64,000 bases of DNA from Paracoccus endophyticus (GTDB taxonomy: Bacteria > Pseudomonadota > Alphaproteobacteria > Rhodobacterales > Rhodobacteraceae): the NCBI RefSeq assembly GCF_003286075.1, contig NZ_QLUV01000001.1, positions 434,001 through 498,000 of the forward strand. Reading direction: 5' to 3'. Each line of letters opens with the position of its first letter. Within the stretch, counting starts at the first letter, position 1. The notes beneath the pieces are model-generated. The model did not search any database, was not told the origin of the DNA, and saw only the letters and a program-made list of their open reading frames with translations. A program made the translations under genes and the position numbers. Positions 1 through 16,673 of the stretch are shown piece by piece.

Positions 1-7846
<7,846 letters not shown>

Positions 7847-8194
7847 TGGACGGCGGATTGCCCGCAGGCGATGGCCCGGCGGGGCCCGTTCCAAGGCCCC
7901 GCGCCGGCGCCGTCCTTCCGTTGGACGGGGTCGGCTCCGACGCGGGGGGCGTCGTCCGGCGCCGGGTCCGGCGCGCCGCGATGATCCGGTGCAGTCAGAC
8001 GCCGCCGCCGGCGCGATACGCACCCGCGTCCGAAGGGTGCACGGACCTTCCCGATGCCGCCTTTGTGCAGGGAGCGGGCGGAGCGAACATCCTCCGGGCC
8101 AGCGAGCTCTGCTCGCGCAAACAGGCCGGACATCCGAGAGCACGCGATCGGGTCGAAAGTCTGCTACCATCCTGACAAGAGGGGGGCCGTCCAC
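7847..8194. other. Gene-free stretch of 348 bp
   Basis: No convincing coding frame: the frames here lack G/C preference at third positions and are continuations of neighbouring frames. It contains several short GC-rich inverted repeats but no T-tract terminator. Its right end must hold the promoter and ribosome binding site (AGAGGGGGG at about 8179-8187) of the downstream SRAP gene. I see no LexA-type GTTC-N7-GTTC box here. Confidence 0.5.
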
Positions 8195-8824
8195 ATCTGC
8201 AATCTCTACAGCCAGACCCGCGCGCAGGACGCGATCCGTCAGTTGTTCGGCGGCTCGGCCTTCACCGACACGACCGGCAACCTTCAGCCCGGCAGCGTCT
8301 GGCCCGACCAGCTTGCGCCGGTCGTGCGGCACACGGACGGCGGGCTGGAGCTGGCCCGCGCCCGTTGGGGGATGCCCTCGCCGCCCTCGGTCCTGAAGAC
8401 CGCGCGCGATCCTGGCGTGACGAACGTGCGCAACACGGCCTCTCCGCACTGGCGGCGCTGGCTTGGCCCCGCGCATCGCTGCCTTGTGCCGCTCACGTCC
8501 TTTGCCGAGCCGCAAGGGGCTGGACGGGGCAACCAGTGGTTCGCGCACGCGGACGACGCGCCCATGTTCTTTGCGGGGATCGAGGTCCGTGGCTGGACGT
8601 CCCTGCGCAAGGTGAAGGACGGCGAGACGACCGACGACCTGTTCGCGTTCCTGACGACCGAACCGAACGCCGAGGTGCGCCCGGTGCATCCCAGGGCGAT
8701 GCCGGTGATCCTGACGCGGCCCGAGGACTGGAACACCTGGCTGACCGCGCCCTTCGACATCGCCGGAATGCTGCAACGGCCGCTGCCCGACGGCACGCTG
8801 AGGCTGACCGAAGCCCCGGTCTGA
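8195..8824 (+). CDS. SOS-response-associated peptidase (SRAP/YedK/HMCES family), apparent ATC start
   Basis: SRAP proteins crosslink to abasic sites in single-stranded DNA through a thiazolidine bond made by the N-terminal cysteine exposed after Met removal. Set to begin at CNLYSQTRAQ, the residues known for the family are all here: Cys2, Asn77 in TNVRNT, Glu105 in SFAEPQ and His165 in HPRAMPVIL. Length (209 residues) is normal. The codon before Cys2 is ATC, not ATG/GTG/TTG, and a purine-rich AGAGGGGGG lies about 8 bases upstream. The frame stays open upstream to an ATG at 8054, but initiation there would bury the catalytic cysteine at residue 50. Either ATC is used, or the base is a mutation or sequencing error. 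Confidence 0.82.
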   Translation: MCNLYSQTRAQDAIRQLFGGSAFTDTTGNLQPGSVWPDQLAPVVRHTDGGLELARARWGMPSPPSVLKTARDPGVTNVRNTASPHWRRWLGPAHRCLVPLTSFAEPQGAGRGNQWFAHADDAPMFFAGIEVRGWTSLRKVKDGETTDDLFAFLTTEPNAEVRPVHPRAMPVILTRPEDWNTWLTAPFDIAGMLQRPLPDGTLRLTEAPV

Positions 8825-8981
8825 GGCAGCGGCAGGGCGGCGACCCGGGGCCGTCCGTTGGGCGGTTCCTGGCCCCAGGGCGGTCCCGCGCCCTGTCCTG
8901 ACGGCGCGGCATAGGACGCCCGTGCGAGCGACCGCAGGCGCGACAAGGGCGAGCAGCGGAAAGGAGTGTCACGGGGAAGAC

Positions 8982-9057
8982 TGGTGGAGCCGAGGGGAAT
9001 CGAACCCCTGGCCTCATCATTGCGAACGATGCGCTCTACCAACTGAGCTACGGCCCC
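8982..9057 (-). tRNA. tRNA-Ala, anticodon CGC
   Basis: Read on the minus strand: acceptor GGGGCCG pairs with CGGCTCC (one G-T pair). D-arm AGCTCAGTTGGTAGAGC, a five-pair anticodon stem with loop TTCGCAA (anticodon CGC, reads GCG), and T-arm with GGTTCGATTCC follow. The CCA end is encoded. 76 nt including CCA. Confidence 0.96.
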
Positions 9058-9185
9058 ACAGGCGCGCTGTTTGGCGCGCGCGCGGGGGGTTGTCAAGCGG
9101 GACGGCGGTCATTCACAGCCGATCCCGCCGCGGTCCAGGGGGCGACCAGAGCCGATCTCGCGCGCGCAGCCGCCCGACCCCGCTT

Positions 9186-9635
9186 TCAAGCCGTCGCGCC
9201 GCGCACCCAGTCGGCCAGCTGCGCGGCCGGGCGCGCGCCGGCCAGCCGGGCGGCCTCGCGCCCGTCGCGGAACAGGATGAACGCCGGGATGCCGCGGATG
9301 TCGAAGCGGACCGTTGCGTCGGGATGGCTCTGGGTGTCGATCTTGGCCAGCCGCGCCTGACCGGCCAGCAGCCCGGCGGCGCGCTCGTACTCGGGCGCCA
9401 TGGCGCGGCACGGGCCGCACCACGGCGCCCAGAAATCCACCAGCAGCGGCAGGCTGTCGCGCCGCGCGGCCTTTTCCAGCGTCGCGAGGTCGATGGCCAC
9501 CGGCGCGCCCGGCATCAGCGCCGCGCCGCAGGTGCCGCATCGGGGCGACTGGCCCAGCCGGTCGGCCGGCAGGCGGTTGCCCTGCCCGCAGGACAGGCAG
9601 GTCAGGGTGTGGGACGACGTGTCGGAGGAGGGCAT
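9186..9635 (-). CDS. trxC: Thioredoxin 2 (TrxC) with N-terminal zinc ribbon
   Basis: Cytosolic disulfide reductase used mainly under oxidative stress. The 149-residue protein begins with a zinc-binding ribbon, Cys13-x2-Cys16 and Cys33-x2-Cys36, followed by a thioredoxin fold with the redox site WCGPC (Cys73 and Cys76), and the cis-proline segment IRGIPAFILF. The two extra CxxC pairs separate TrxC from ordinary TrxA. Monocistronic in appearance: tRNA-Ala lies downstream and gcvP ends on the same strand just upstream. No OxyR site was identified. Confidence 0.95.
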   Translation of the reverse strand: MPSSDTSSHTLTCLSCGQGNRLPADRLGQSPRCGTCGAALMPGAPVAIDLATLEKAARRDSLPLLVDFWAPWCGPCRAMAPEYERAAGLLAGQARLAKIDTQSHPDATVRFDIRGIPAFILFRDGREAARLAGARPAAQLADWVRGATA

Positions 9636-9695
9636 CGGGGCGCGCCTTTCACATCACTTTGCGTGAACATGATAGGCGCGCCCCAAGCGATCAAG

Positions 9696-12530
9696 TCACT
9701 CGGCCGCCTGGGCGTAAACCTCAAGCGGAGGGCAGGTGCAGATCAGGTTGCGGTCGCCCGCCACGTTGTCCACGCGGCCGACCGGCGGCCAGTACTTGTC
9801 CACCCGGAACGCGCCGGGGGGAAAGCAGCCCTGCTCGCGCGAATAGGCGCGATCCCAGTCGGCGACCAGATCCTCGACCGTGTGGGGGGCGTGGCGCAGC
9901 GGGCTGGCGGCGGCCTCGATGCGGCCCTCGGCGACCTCGGTGATCTCGTCCCGGATCGCCATCATCGCGGTGATGAAGCGGTCCAGCTCGGCCTTGGTCT
10001 CGCTTTCCGTGGGCTCGACCATCAGCGTGCCGGCGACCGGCCAACTCATGGTGGGCGCATGGAAGCCGTTGTCGATCAGCCGCTTGGCGATGTCGTCCAC
10101 GGTCACGCCGTGTTCGGCAAAGACGCGGGTGTCCACGATGCATTCATGCGCCACCCGGCCGCGGTTGCCCATGAACAGGATCGGATAGGCGCCAGCCAGC
10201 CGCGCGGCGATGTAGTTGGCGTTCAGGATCGCCACCTTGGTCGCCTGCGTCAGCCCCGCGCCGCCCATCATCAGCACATAGGCCCACGAGATCAGCAGGA
10301 TCGAGGCCGACCCCCAGGGCGCCGCGCTGACCGCCCCCGTCCCGTCGCGCGGGTCGGCCGGCAGGTGCGGCGCCAGATGCGCCTTGACGCCGATCGGTCC
10401 CATGCCCGGCCCGCCGCCGCCATGCGGGATGGCAAACGTCTTGTGCAGGTTCAGGTGGCTGACGTCGCCGCCGATCTCTCCGGGCTTTACCAGGCCCACC
10501 AGCGCGTTCATGTTCGCGCCGTCGATATAGACCTGCCCGCCATGCTCGTGCGTGATGCGGCAGACGTCGCGGACGGTGTCCTCGAACACGCCGTGCGTGC
10601 TGGGATAGGTGATCATCACGGCGGCCAGCCGGTCGCCGGCCTTGGCCGCCTTGTCCGTGAAATCCTCGAGGTCGATGTCGCCGTTGGGGGCGGACTTGAC
10701 CACCACGACCTTCATCCCCGCCATCTGCGCGGAGGCCGGGTTGGTGCCATGCGCGCTGGTGGGGATCAGGCAGATGTCGCGATCCTCGCCGTTGGCCTTG
10801 TGATAGGCGGCGATGGTCAGCAGGCCCGCGTATTCCCCTTGCGCGCCGCTGTTGGGTTGCAGCGAGAACGCATCATAGCCGGTGATCGCGCACAGCTTGT
10901 CGGTCAGGTCCGCGAACATCCGGTGATAGCCCGCGGCCTGGTGGGGCGGCGCAAAGGGATGCAGCGCGCCGAACTCGGGCCAGGTGAGGGGCATCATCTC
11001 GGCGGCGGCGTTCAGCTTCATCGTGCAGGACCCCAGCGGGATCATCGCCCGGTCCAGCGCCAGGTCGCGGTCCGACAGCCGCCGCATATAGCGCATCATT
11101 TCCGATTCCGCCCGGTTCATGTGGAACACCGGATGGGTCAGATAGTCGCTTTCGCGGATCAGATCCTCGGGGATCGCGGGGTCGGTCGCAGGCTCGGCCG
11201 CGTCAGAGATGCCGAAGGCGTCCAGCACGCGCGCGATCACGTCCGGGTCGGTCGTCTCGTCCAGCGAGATGCCGACGCGGTCGCGGCCCACCCGGCGCAG
11301 GTTGATCCCGCGCTGTTCGGCGGCGGCCAGGATGCCCGCCTGGCCCACCCCCACCCGCACGGTGATCGTGTCGAAGAAGGCGTCGGGCTGCACGTCCGCC
11401 CCCGCCTCGCGCAGGGCGCGGGCCAGCGCGACGGTATGCAGATGCACCCGCTGGGCGATGGCGCGCAGGCCCACGGGGCCGTGGAACACCGCGTAGAACC
11501 CCGCCATGACGGCCAGCAGCGCCTGCGCCGTGCAGACGTTCGAGGTGGCCTTTTCGCGGCGGATGTGCTGTTCGCGCGTCTGCAGCGCCAGCCGATAGGC
11601 TTGCCGCCCCGCCGCGTCGACGCTGACGCCGACGATGCGGCCGGGCATGGCGCGCTTGAGCTCGTCCTTGCACGACATGAAGGCCGCGTGCGGCCCGCCA
11701 TAGCCCATCGGCACGCCGAAACGCTGGGACGTGCCGACCGCGATGTCGGCCCCCATCGCGCCCGGCTCCTTCAGCAGGCACAGCGCCAGCAGGTCGGTCG
11801 CAACGATCGCCACCGCGCCCGCCGCGTGCAGCGCGGCGCAGTCGGCGGTCAGGTCGCGGATATGGCCGAAGGTGCCGGGATACTGGAAGATCGCGCCGAA
11901 CACCTTGCCCGGCTCGCAGTCCTCGGGACGGCCGCGGACGATCTCGATCCCCAGCGGCTCGGCCCGCGTCTGGATGACCGCGACGGTCTGCGGGTGCAGG
12001 TCGTCGGCGACGAAGAACGCGGTCGCCTTGGACTTGGCCGACCGGTGCGCCATCGCCATGGCCTCGGCCGCGGCGGTCGCCTCGTCCAGCAGGCTGGCGT
12101 TGGCGACCGGCAATCCGGTCAGGTCCGAGATCATCGTCTGATAGTTCAGCAGCGCCTCGAGCCGCCCCTGGGCGATTTCCGGCTGGTACGGGGTATAGGC
12201 GGTGTACCAGGCCGGGTTCTCGAAGATGTTGCGCTGAATGGCGGGCGGCGTGACCGTCCCGTGATAGCCTTGCCCGATCAGGCTGGTCATCACCCGGTTC
12301 TGGGCCCCCACCTGCCGCATCAGGTCCAGCAGCTCGCGTTCCGACAGCGCCGGCCAGTCCAGCCCGCCGTCCTGGCGGATCGAGGCCGGGACGGTCTGCT
12401 CGATCAGCTCGTCCAGCGTCCGGCAGCCGAGGGCCGCCAGCATCTCGTCCATCTCGGCGGGCGAGGGGCCGATATGGCGGCGGTTTGCGAAATCGTCGGG
12501 ATCATAGGTGGTGGGGGTCCAGCGGGTCAT
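9696..12530 (-). CDS. gcvP: Glycine dehydrogenase (decarboxylating), P-protein
   Basis: PLP-dependent subunit of the glycine cleavage system: decarboxylates glycine and passes the aminomethyl group to lipoyl-GcvH. A single 944-residue chain carries both halves of the P-protein. The PLP lysine is in the HLNLHKTF motif (Lys697), followed by the glycine-rich [10 protein letters not shown] loop. The N-terminus, with [15 protein letters not shown], matches the family, so the ATG at 12530 is a safe start. Last gene of gcvT-gcvH-gcvP, 34 bp after gcvH, under the upstream glycine riboswitch. The L-protein (lpd) gene is not in the window. The 1226-codon frame on the other strand is a shadow. Confidence 0.98.
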   Translation of the reverse strand: MTRWTPTTYDPDDFANRRHIGPSPAEMDEMLAALGCRTLDELIEQTVPASIRQDGGLDWPALSERELLDLMRQVGAQNRVMTSLIGQGYHGTVTPPAIQRNIFENPAWYTAYTPYQPEIAQGRLEALLNYQTMISDLTGLPVANASLLDEATAAAEAMAMAHRSAKSKATAFFVADDLHPQTVAVIQTRAEPLGIEIVRGRPEDCEPGKVFGAIFQYPGTFGHIRDLTADCAALHAAGAVAIVATDLLALCLLKEPGAMGADIAVGTSQRFGVPMGYGGPHAAFMSCKDELKRAMPGRIVGVSVDAAGRQAYRLALQTREQHIRREKATSNVCTAQALLAVMAGFYAVFHGPVGLRAIAQRVHLHTVALARALREAGADVQPDAFFDTITVRVGVGQAGILAAAEQRGINLRRVGRDRVGISLDETTDPDVIARVLDAFGISDAAEPATDPAIPEDLIRESDYLTHPVFHMNRAESEMMRYMRRLSDRDLALDRAMIPLGSCTMKLNAAAEMMPLTWPEFGALHPFAPPHQAAGYHRMFADLTDKLCAITGYDAFSLQPNSGAQGEYAGLLTIAAYHKANGEDRDICLIPTSAHGTNPASAQMAGMKVVVVKSAPNGDIDLEDFTDKAAKAGDRLAAVMITYPSTHGVFEDTVRDVCRITHEHGGQVYIDGANMNALVGLVKPGEIGGDVSHLNLHKTFAIPHGGGGPGMGPIGVKAHLAPHLPADPRDGTGAVSAAPWGSASILLISWAYVLMMGGAGLTQATKVAILNANYIAARLAGAYPILFMGNRGRVAHECIVDTRVFAEHGVTVDDIAKRLIDNGFHAPTMSWPVAGTLMVEPTESETKAELDRFITAMMAIRDEITEVAEGRIEAAASPLRHAPHTVEDLVADWDRAYSREQGCFPPGAFRVDKYWPPVGRVDNVAGDRNLICTCPPLEVYAQAAE

Positions 12531-12564
12531 TGCGGGCTCCGTCAGGCGTCGTGGGAAAAACAGG

Positions 12565-12924
12565 TCAGCCGATCAGCGCCTGATAGGCCGCCTCGTCCAT
12601 GAATCCGTCCATCATCGAGGCGTCGGTCGGCTTGATGCGGAAGAACCAGGCCGTCATGGCGTCATCGTTGACCGCGCCGGGGCTGTCGGCCAGCGCGCTG
12701 TTGACGGCCGTGATCGTGCCCGCCACCGGGGCGGTGATGTCGGACGCCGCCTTGACCGATTCGATCACGACGATCTCTTCGCCGGCCTCGACCTCGCGCC
12801 CTTCCTCGGGCAGTTCGATGAACACGACGTCGCCCAGCTGTTCGCTGGCATGGGCGGTGATGCCCACGACGATCTCGTCGCCGTCAGCGCGCAGCCATTC
12901 GTGGTCCTCGGTGAATTTCAGCAT
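12565..12924 (-). CDS. gcvH: Glycine cleavage system H protein
   Basis: Small lipoyl carrier that shuttles the aminomethyl intermediate between GcvP, GcvT and dihydrolipoamide dehydrogenase. 119 residues, standard length. The lipoylation motif is VIESVKAAS with Lys58 as the modified residue; the N-terminus [12 protein letters not shown] is typical. The open frame continues upstream across gcvT, but the ATG at 12924 follows the gcvT stop by 11 bases with an AAAGGT-like ribosome site, so that start is used. Middle gene of the riboswitch-controlled operon. Confidence 0.97.
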   Translation of the reverse strand: MLKFTEDHEWLRADGDEIVVGITAHASEQLGDVVFIELPEEGREVEAGEEIVVIESVKAASDITAPVAGTITAVNSALADSPGAVNDDAMTAWFFRIKPTDASMMDGFMDEAAYQALIG

Positions 12925-12935
12925 GGGCCGACCTT

Positions 12936-14042
12936 TCAGCGTTTGTAGGTTTGGGTGACAAAGGGCATGGGCGCGATCCGCGCGGGCAGTCGCTTGCCGC
13001 GCAGTTCGGCATAGACGGTCGCGCCCTCGGGCAGATCGACGGGCAGGATCGCCATCGCCACCGGGCCGCCGACGGACGGGCCGAACCCGCCCGAGCTGAC
13101 GGTGCCGATCGGCTCGCCCCCTTGGGCGTCTGCGAACAGGGGCGCGCCCTCGCGCACGGGGGCGCGGCCTTCGGGACGCAGGCCGCGGCGGGCGCGGGTG
13201 GCGCGGCCCAGTTCGGGCAGGATCACGTCGTCGCCGGGGAACCCGCCCGCGCGCGCGCCGCCGGTGCGGCGGACCTTGGGGATCGACCAGCCCAGCGCGG
13301 CCTGCGCGGGGGTCACGGTCCTGTCCATGTCGTGGCCGTACAGGGGCAGCCCCGCCTCCAGCCGCAGGCTGTCGCGGGCGCCCAGGCCGATCGGCGCGAC
13401 CTCCTCCATCGCCAGCAGCGCCTGCGCCACGGTGATGGCCGCGTCGGCGGGGATCGAGATCTCGAACCCGTCCTCGCCGGTATAGCCCGACCGCGAGATC
13501 CACAGGTCGCGCCCCTGGAAGGATACGTCGCAGACATCCATGAACTTCATCGGCGGCATGTCGGGCAGCAGGCGCGCCAGCGCGCCTTCGGCACCCGGAC
13601 CCTGCAGCGCCAGCAGCGCGCGGTCGGCGACCGGTTCCACCGTCACGCCGTCCAGCGTCCGCAGATGGGCGATGTCCTGGTCGGCGCAGCCCGCGTTCAC
13701 CACCAGCAGCAGGTGGTCGCCCTTGTTGGCGATCATCAGGTCGTCCAGAACGCCGCCCTGCGGCGTGGTGAACAGGCCATAGCGCTGCCGGCCCTCGGGC
13801 AGGCCCACGATGTCGGCGGGCACCAGCGTCTCCAGCCGCGCCGCCACGTCCGGCCCGCGCAGGATCACCTGGCCCATGTGGCTGACATCGAACAGCCCGG
13901 CGGCGCTGCGGGTGTGCAGATGCTCGCCCATCACCCCCATGGGATACTGGACCGGCATCTCCCAGCCGGCAAAGGGCACCATGCGCGCGCCCAGCGCCAG
14001 GTGCAGGTCGTAAAGCGGCGTGCGTCGCAGATCTTCGGTCAC
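12936..14042 (-). CDS. gcvT: Aminomethyltransferase, T-protein of glycine cleavage
   Basis: Transfers the methylene group from aminomethyl-lipoyl GcvH to tetrahydrofolate, releasing ammonia. 368 residues; recognisable family segments include RRTPLYDLHLALGARMVPFAGWEMPVQ at the N-terminus, LFDVSHMGQ, and the C-terminal barrel ending QTYKR. I chose the GTG at 14042 because GGGAGG sits five bases upstream and the protein then begins VTEDLRRTPLYDLH, as in homologues; the longer frame to 14063 starts with TTG inside the leader hairpin. First gene of the operon, 55 bp behind a glycine riboswitch. Confidence 0.95.
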   Translation of the reverse strand: MTEDLRRTPLYDLHLALGARMVPFAGWEMPVQYPMGVMGEHLHTRSAAGLFDVSHMGQVILRGPDVAARLETLVPADIVGLPEGRQRYGLFTTPQGGVLDDLMIANKGDHLLLVVNAGCADQDIAHLRTLDGVTVEPVADRALLALQGPGAEGALARLLPDMPPMKFMDVCDVSFQGRDLWISRSGYTGEDGFEISIPADAAITVAQALLAMEEVAPIGLGARDSLRLEAGLPLYGHDMDRTVTPAQAALGWSIPKVRRTGGARAGGFPGDDVILPELGRATRARRGLRPEGRAPVREGAPLFADAQGGEPIGTVSSGGFGPSVGGPVAMAILPVDLPEGATVYAELRGKRLPARIAPMPFVTQTYKR

Positions 14043-14047
14043 GGCAT

Positions 14048-14071
14048 CCTCCCGGCGGCCCAAACGGCCGC
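14048..14071 (-). promoter_or_regulatory. Hairpin abutting the gcvT ribosome binding site (candidate expression platform)
   Basis: On the minus strand GCGGCC and GGCCGC, separated by about five bases, form a six-pair GC stem (14055-14071) ending one base before the GGGAGG ribosome site (14048-14053) of gcvT. There is no T-tract, so control of translation rather than termination is the likelier mode. The role is inferred from position only. Confidence 0.5.
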
Positions 14072-14097
14072 GTTTGCGATGCCCCCTCTGTCCTTAC

Positions 14098-14247
14098 CCC
14101 GGATGGGGGCGCCTGAGATCGTTATCCCTTCGGCGGGCCTTGCGGCCACTCTTCAGAGTCTGTCGCGGAAACGGTCTTTTTGCCTGAGAGTTTACCGGGG
14201 CGGTTGCTCCTTCGGCCCTGAACGACGCCAGCGTCTCCCGGTTTCCG
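14098..14247 (-). ncRNA. Tandem glycine riboswitch
   Basis: Two glycine-aptamer-like units lie head to tail in the gcvT leader. Aptamer 1: P1 strands GGAAAC (14241-14246) and GTTTCC (14167-14172) enclose GGGAGAC, the core CCGAAGGAGCAA and ACTCTCAGGCAAAAAGACCG. Aptamer 2 follows directly, with ACTCTGAAGAG, the core CCGAAGGGATAA and ATCTCAGGCGCC. Both CCGAAGG and CTCAGGC boxes match the glycine riboswitch consensus. Glycine binding normally turns gcv expression on, so glycine is degraded only when abundant. Confidence 0.93.
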
Positions 14248-14292
14248 CCTTTCGTCGTAAAGGGGCGCGCCCCCGGTTGGCAAGAGGCTTGT

Positions 14293-15396
14293 TCAGCCCG
14301 GGCGCGGAAACACGAAGGCGCGGTCACGGCGCAGCATCAGCCACATCGGCGTGCCGGGATCGGGCAGGAACACCGCCGGGACCGTCGCGCGCAGGGTCGA
14401 GCCGTCGTGGTCCATGCGGAACTCGACCAGCGATTCGCGCCCCAGGAACCGGGCGCGCTGGACCACACCATGCGCGGCCGTGCCGTGTTCGGGCGTCGGC
14501 GCCGGACCCCGGCCGCTGCGGTCGAAGTCGATTCGCAGATGCTGGGGGCGCACCACGATCTCGACCGGGGTGCCGTCGGCCACGCCCGGCGTCAGAAAGT
14601 CGCCAAAGGGCGTGTCGGTCAGCGCGCCGTGCACCGTGCCGGTCAGGATGTTGACGTCGGAAAAGAACGCCGCCGCCTCGCGGTCCACGGGGGCGTTGTA
14701 CAGGTTGTAGGGCGCGCCCCGCTGCACGATGCGTCCGTTCCGCATCAGCAGGATCTGGTCGGCCATCCGCATCGCCTCGTGCGGCTCGTGCGTGACCAGC
14801 AGCACGGCCGTGCCCTCGTCCTTCAGCAGCGCCAGCGTCTCGTCGCGGATGCCGTCGCGCAGCCGCTCGTCCAGGCCCGAGAACGGCTCGTCCATCAGCA
14901 GGATGCGCGGGCGCGGGGCCAGCGCGCGGGCCAGCGCCACGCGCTGCTGCTCGCCCCCCGACAGGGCATGGGGATAGCTGTCGATGTGGCTGCCCATGCG
15001 GACGCGGTCCAGCAGGTCGACCACCCGCGCCCGGTTCGCCGCCGCCCCGCCCCTGAGCCCGAAGGCCACGTTGTCGGCGACCGACAGATGCGGAAACAGC
15101 GCGAAGTCCTGAAACATCAGCCCGATGGCGCGGCGTTCGGGCGGCACGCGGAACGCCGTGTCGCAGACCAGACGGCCATCGACGAAGATGCGCCCGCGGT
15201 CCTGCATGTCCACGCCCGCGACGATCCGCAGCGTCGTGGACTTGCCGCAGCCCGAGGGGCCCAGCAGGCAGGCGACCTGCCCGGCCGGCACGTCGAACGA
15301 GACGTCGTCCACGACCGCCTGCCCGTCGAAGACGCGGCTCAGGTTCTCGACGGCAAGGCGCGGAGGAGAGGGGGGCTGGCTGTGGGGCACCGGCAA
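14293..15396 (-). CDS. ABC transporter ATP-binding protein (Fe3+/spermidine type, FbpC-like)
   Basis: Cytosolic ATPase of an importer. 367 residues with Walker A GPSGCGKST (near residue 51), Q-loop FQDFALFPHL, signature LSGGEQQRVALARAL, Walker B RILLMDEPFSGLD and H-loop VTHEPHEA, followed by a C-terminal TOBE-like region (about 250-367) typical of the CUT1/Fe3+/polyamine subfamily. The order and spacing resemble FbpC ferric importers, but substrate cannot be read from the sequence. No permease or binding-protein gene lies beside it; this is an orphan ATPase here. It sits upstream of, and on the same strand as, the glycine riboswitch, so its transcript may run into the gcv leader unless terminated. 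Confidence 0.88.
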   Translation of the reverse strand: MPVPHSQPPSPPRLAVENLSRVFDGQAVVDDVSFDVPAGQVACLLGPSGCGKSTTLRIVAGVDMQDRGRIFVDGRLVCDTAFRVPPERRAIGLMFQDFALFPHLSVADNVAFGLRGGAAANRARVVDLLDRVRMGSHIDSYPHALSGGEQQRVALARALAPRPRILLMDEPFSGLDERLRDGIRDETLALLKDEGTAVLLVTHEPHEAMRMADQILLMRNGRIVQRGAPYNLYNAPVDREAAAFFSDVNILTGTVHGALTDTPFGDFLTPGVADGTPVEIVVRPQHLRIDFDRSGRGPAPTPEHGTAAHGVVQRARFLGRESLVEFRMDHDGSTLRATVPAVFLPDPGTPMWLMLRRDRAFVFPRPG

Positions 15397-15464
15397 TCCG
15401 ATCCATTCGGTCGGGTATGCCTAGCAGCCTATGGCGGAGGGGTAAAGATTTGCGCCGCGATCCG

Positions 15465-15773
15465 TTACCCGATGCGACCTGTGAAGGTCAGGTGGAAGCC
15501 GCCGTCTTCCTCTACCTCGAACCCTTCATAGGTAAAGACGCCGACATAGCCGGCGCGGTCGAGGCTACCGGGCGCGTCGCGCTGAACAATGGCGCGATTG
15601 CCGCTCGAAAGCGCAGCAATCAGTTCCCGATAGCGTTTCCCGTCACGCTTCACTCCCTGCATTGAATCTCGATAAAAGCTGCTACCCACTCGCCACGACG
15701 AATGCAGAACAGGCAACCGCTCGCCCTTCCACTCGGCAAACCAGTTGCCCCTGGATCCTCTGATATCCTTCAA
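15465..15773 (-). CDS. Conserved-looking hypothetical protein, TTG start, lower GC
   Basis: Not recognised. 102 residues, rich in Gly, Arg and aromatics, with no signal peptide or membrane segment. The segment NWFAEWKGERLPVLHSSWRVG followed by DGKRYRELIAAL and AIVQRDAPGS reads like a folded cytosolic protein. The only start upstream of the conserved-looking part is TTG at 15773, 12 bases after the stop of the SDR gene and preceded by AAGGG; an in-frame stop upstream excludes longer forms. Base composition is visibly AT-richer than its neighbours, hinting at recent gain. The coding assignment rests on compactness of the frame and operon-like spacing. Confidence 0.55.
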   Translation of the reverse strand: MKDIRGSRGNWFAEWKGERLPVLHSSWRVGSSFYRDSMQGVKRDGKRYRELIAALSSGNRAIVQRDAPGSLDRAGYVGVFTYEGFEVEEDGGFHLTFTGRIG

Positions 15774-15785
15774 GCCTGCCGCCCT

Positions 15786-16568
15786 TCAGATCGTGACGTT
15801 CAGCGCGCCGCCGTCCAGCAGCAGGTTCTGGCCCACGATGAACCGCGCCTGCTGCGAGCACAGGAAGGCGCAGGCGGCGCCGAAATCCTCGGCCCGGCCA
15901 TAGGTCCGGGTGGGGATCGTCGCCTCGCGCTGGCGGCGGGCCTGGTCGGGGGAAATGCCCTGGACCTGCGACACGCCCGCGTCCAGCGCGGTGGCGCGGT
16001 CGGTGTCGTGGATGCCCGGCAGCAGGTTGTTCACGCAGACGCCCTTGTCGGCCACCTGCCGCGCCATGCCGGCGACAAAGCCGGTCAGGCCGGTGCGCGC
16101 GGTGTTCGACAGCCCAAGCTGCCCGATGGGCGCGCGCACGGCGGCGCTGGTGATGTTCACGACCCGGCCCCAGCCGCGGTCCATCATGCCCGGCACCAGC
16201 GCCTGCATCAGCGCGATCGCCGACAGCATGTTGCCGTCCAGGGCGCGGATGAAATCGTCGCGGTCCCAGTCGGTCCAGTGGCCCGGAGGCGGCCCACCGG
16301 CGTTGGTCACGAGGATGTCGGCCGCGCCGTCCAGCGCCGCCAGCACCGCCTGGCGCCCCTCGGCGGTGGTGATGTCGGCGGCGACGGGGTGCACCGCGAC
16401 CCCGTGGCGCGAGGCGATCTCCTGCGCGGTCTGCATCAGGGCATCGCGGCCGCGCGCGTTGATGACCAGATCGACGCCCTCGGCCGCCAGCGCCTCGGCG
16501 CAGCCGCGGCCCAGCCCGCGGGAGGCGGCGCAGACCAGCGCCCTCTTGCCCCTGATGCCCAGATCCAT
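15786..16568 (-). CDS. SDR-family oxidoreductase with atypical active site
   Basis: Short-chain dehydrogenase/reductase fold, annotated by resemblance to 3-oxoacyl-ACP reductase-like proteins. 260 residues from the ATG at 16568. The cofactor loop CAASRGLGRG (about 13-22) replaces the usual TGxxxGIG, and VTNAGG (near 88-92) corresponds to NNAG. At the catalytic site Ser141 is present, but the YxxxK motif is replaced by Ser154-x3-Arg158 (LSNTARTGL). The C-terminal FIVGQNLLLDGG segment is normal. This pattern is seen in a divergent SDR subgroup, so the reaction may differ from classical hydride transfer, or the protein may be non-catalytic. Earlier in-frame ATGs have weaker ribosome sites. Followed by the 102-residue unknown. 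Confidence 0.85.
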   Translation of the reverse strand: MDLGIRGKRALVCAASRGLGRGCAEALAAEGVDLVINARGRDALMQTAQEIASRHGVAVHPVAADITTAEGRQAVLAALDGAADILVTNAGGPPPGHWTDWDRDDFIRALDGNMLSAIALMQALVPGMMDRGWGRVVNITSAAVRAPIGQLGLSNTARTGLTGFVAGMARQVADKGVCVNNLLPGIHDTDRATALDAGVSQVQGISPDQARRQREATIPTRTYGRAEDFGAACAFLCSQQARFIVGQNLLLDGGALNVTI

Positions 16569-16673
16569 CGCCCGTCCCCCCTGCATGCCGCCCCGCGCAG
16601 GCAATCGCGCGGGGTTGCAAAGGTCAAGCGGGCTCGTGCCGCGATGCCCTTGCCGGTCAGGCCCCGCGCGCCG

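Noticed and set aside
8922..12602. 1226-codon plus-strand frame over trxC and gcvP
   Set aside because: Opposite strand of well-defined trxC, tRNA-Ala and gcvP; product is low-complexity Arg/Gly/His.
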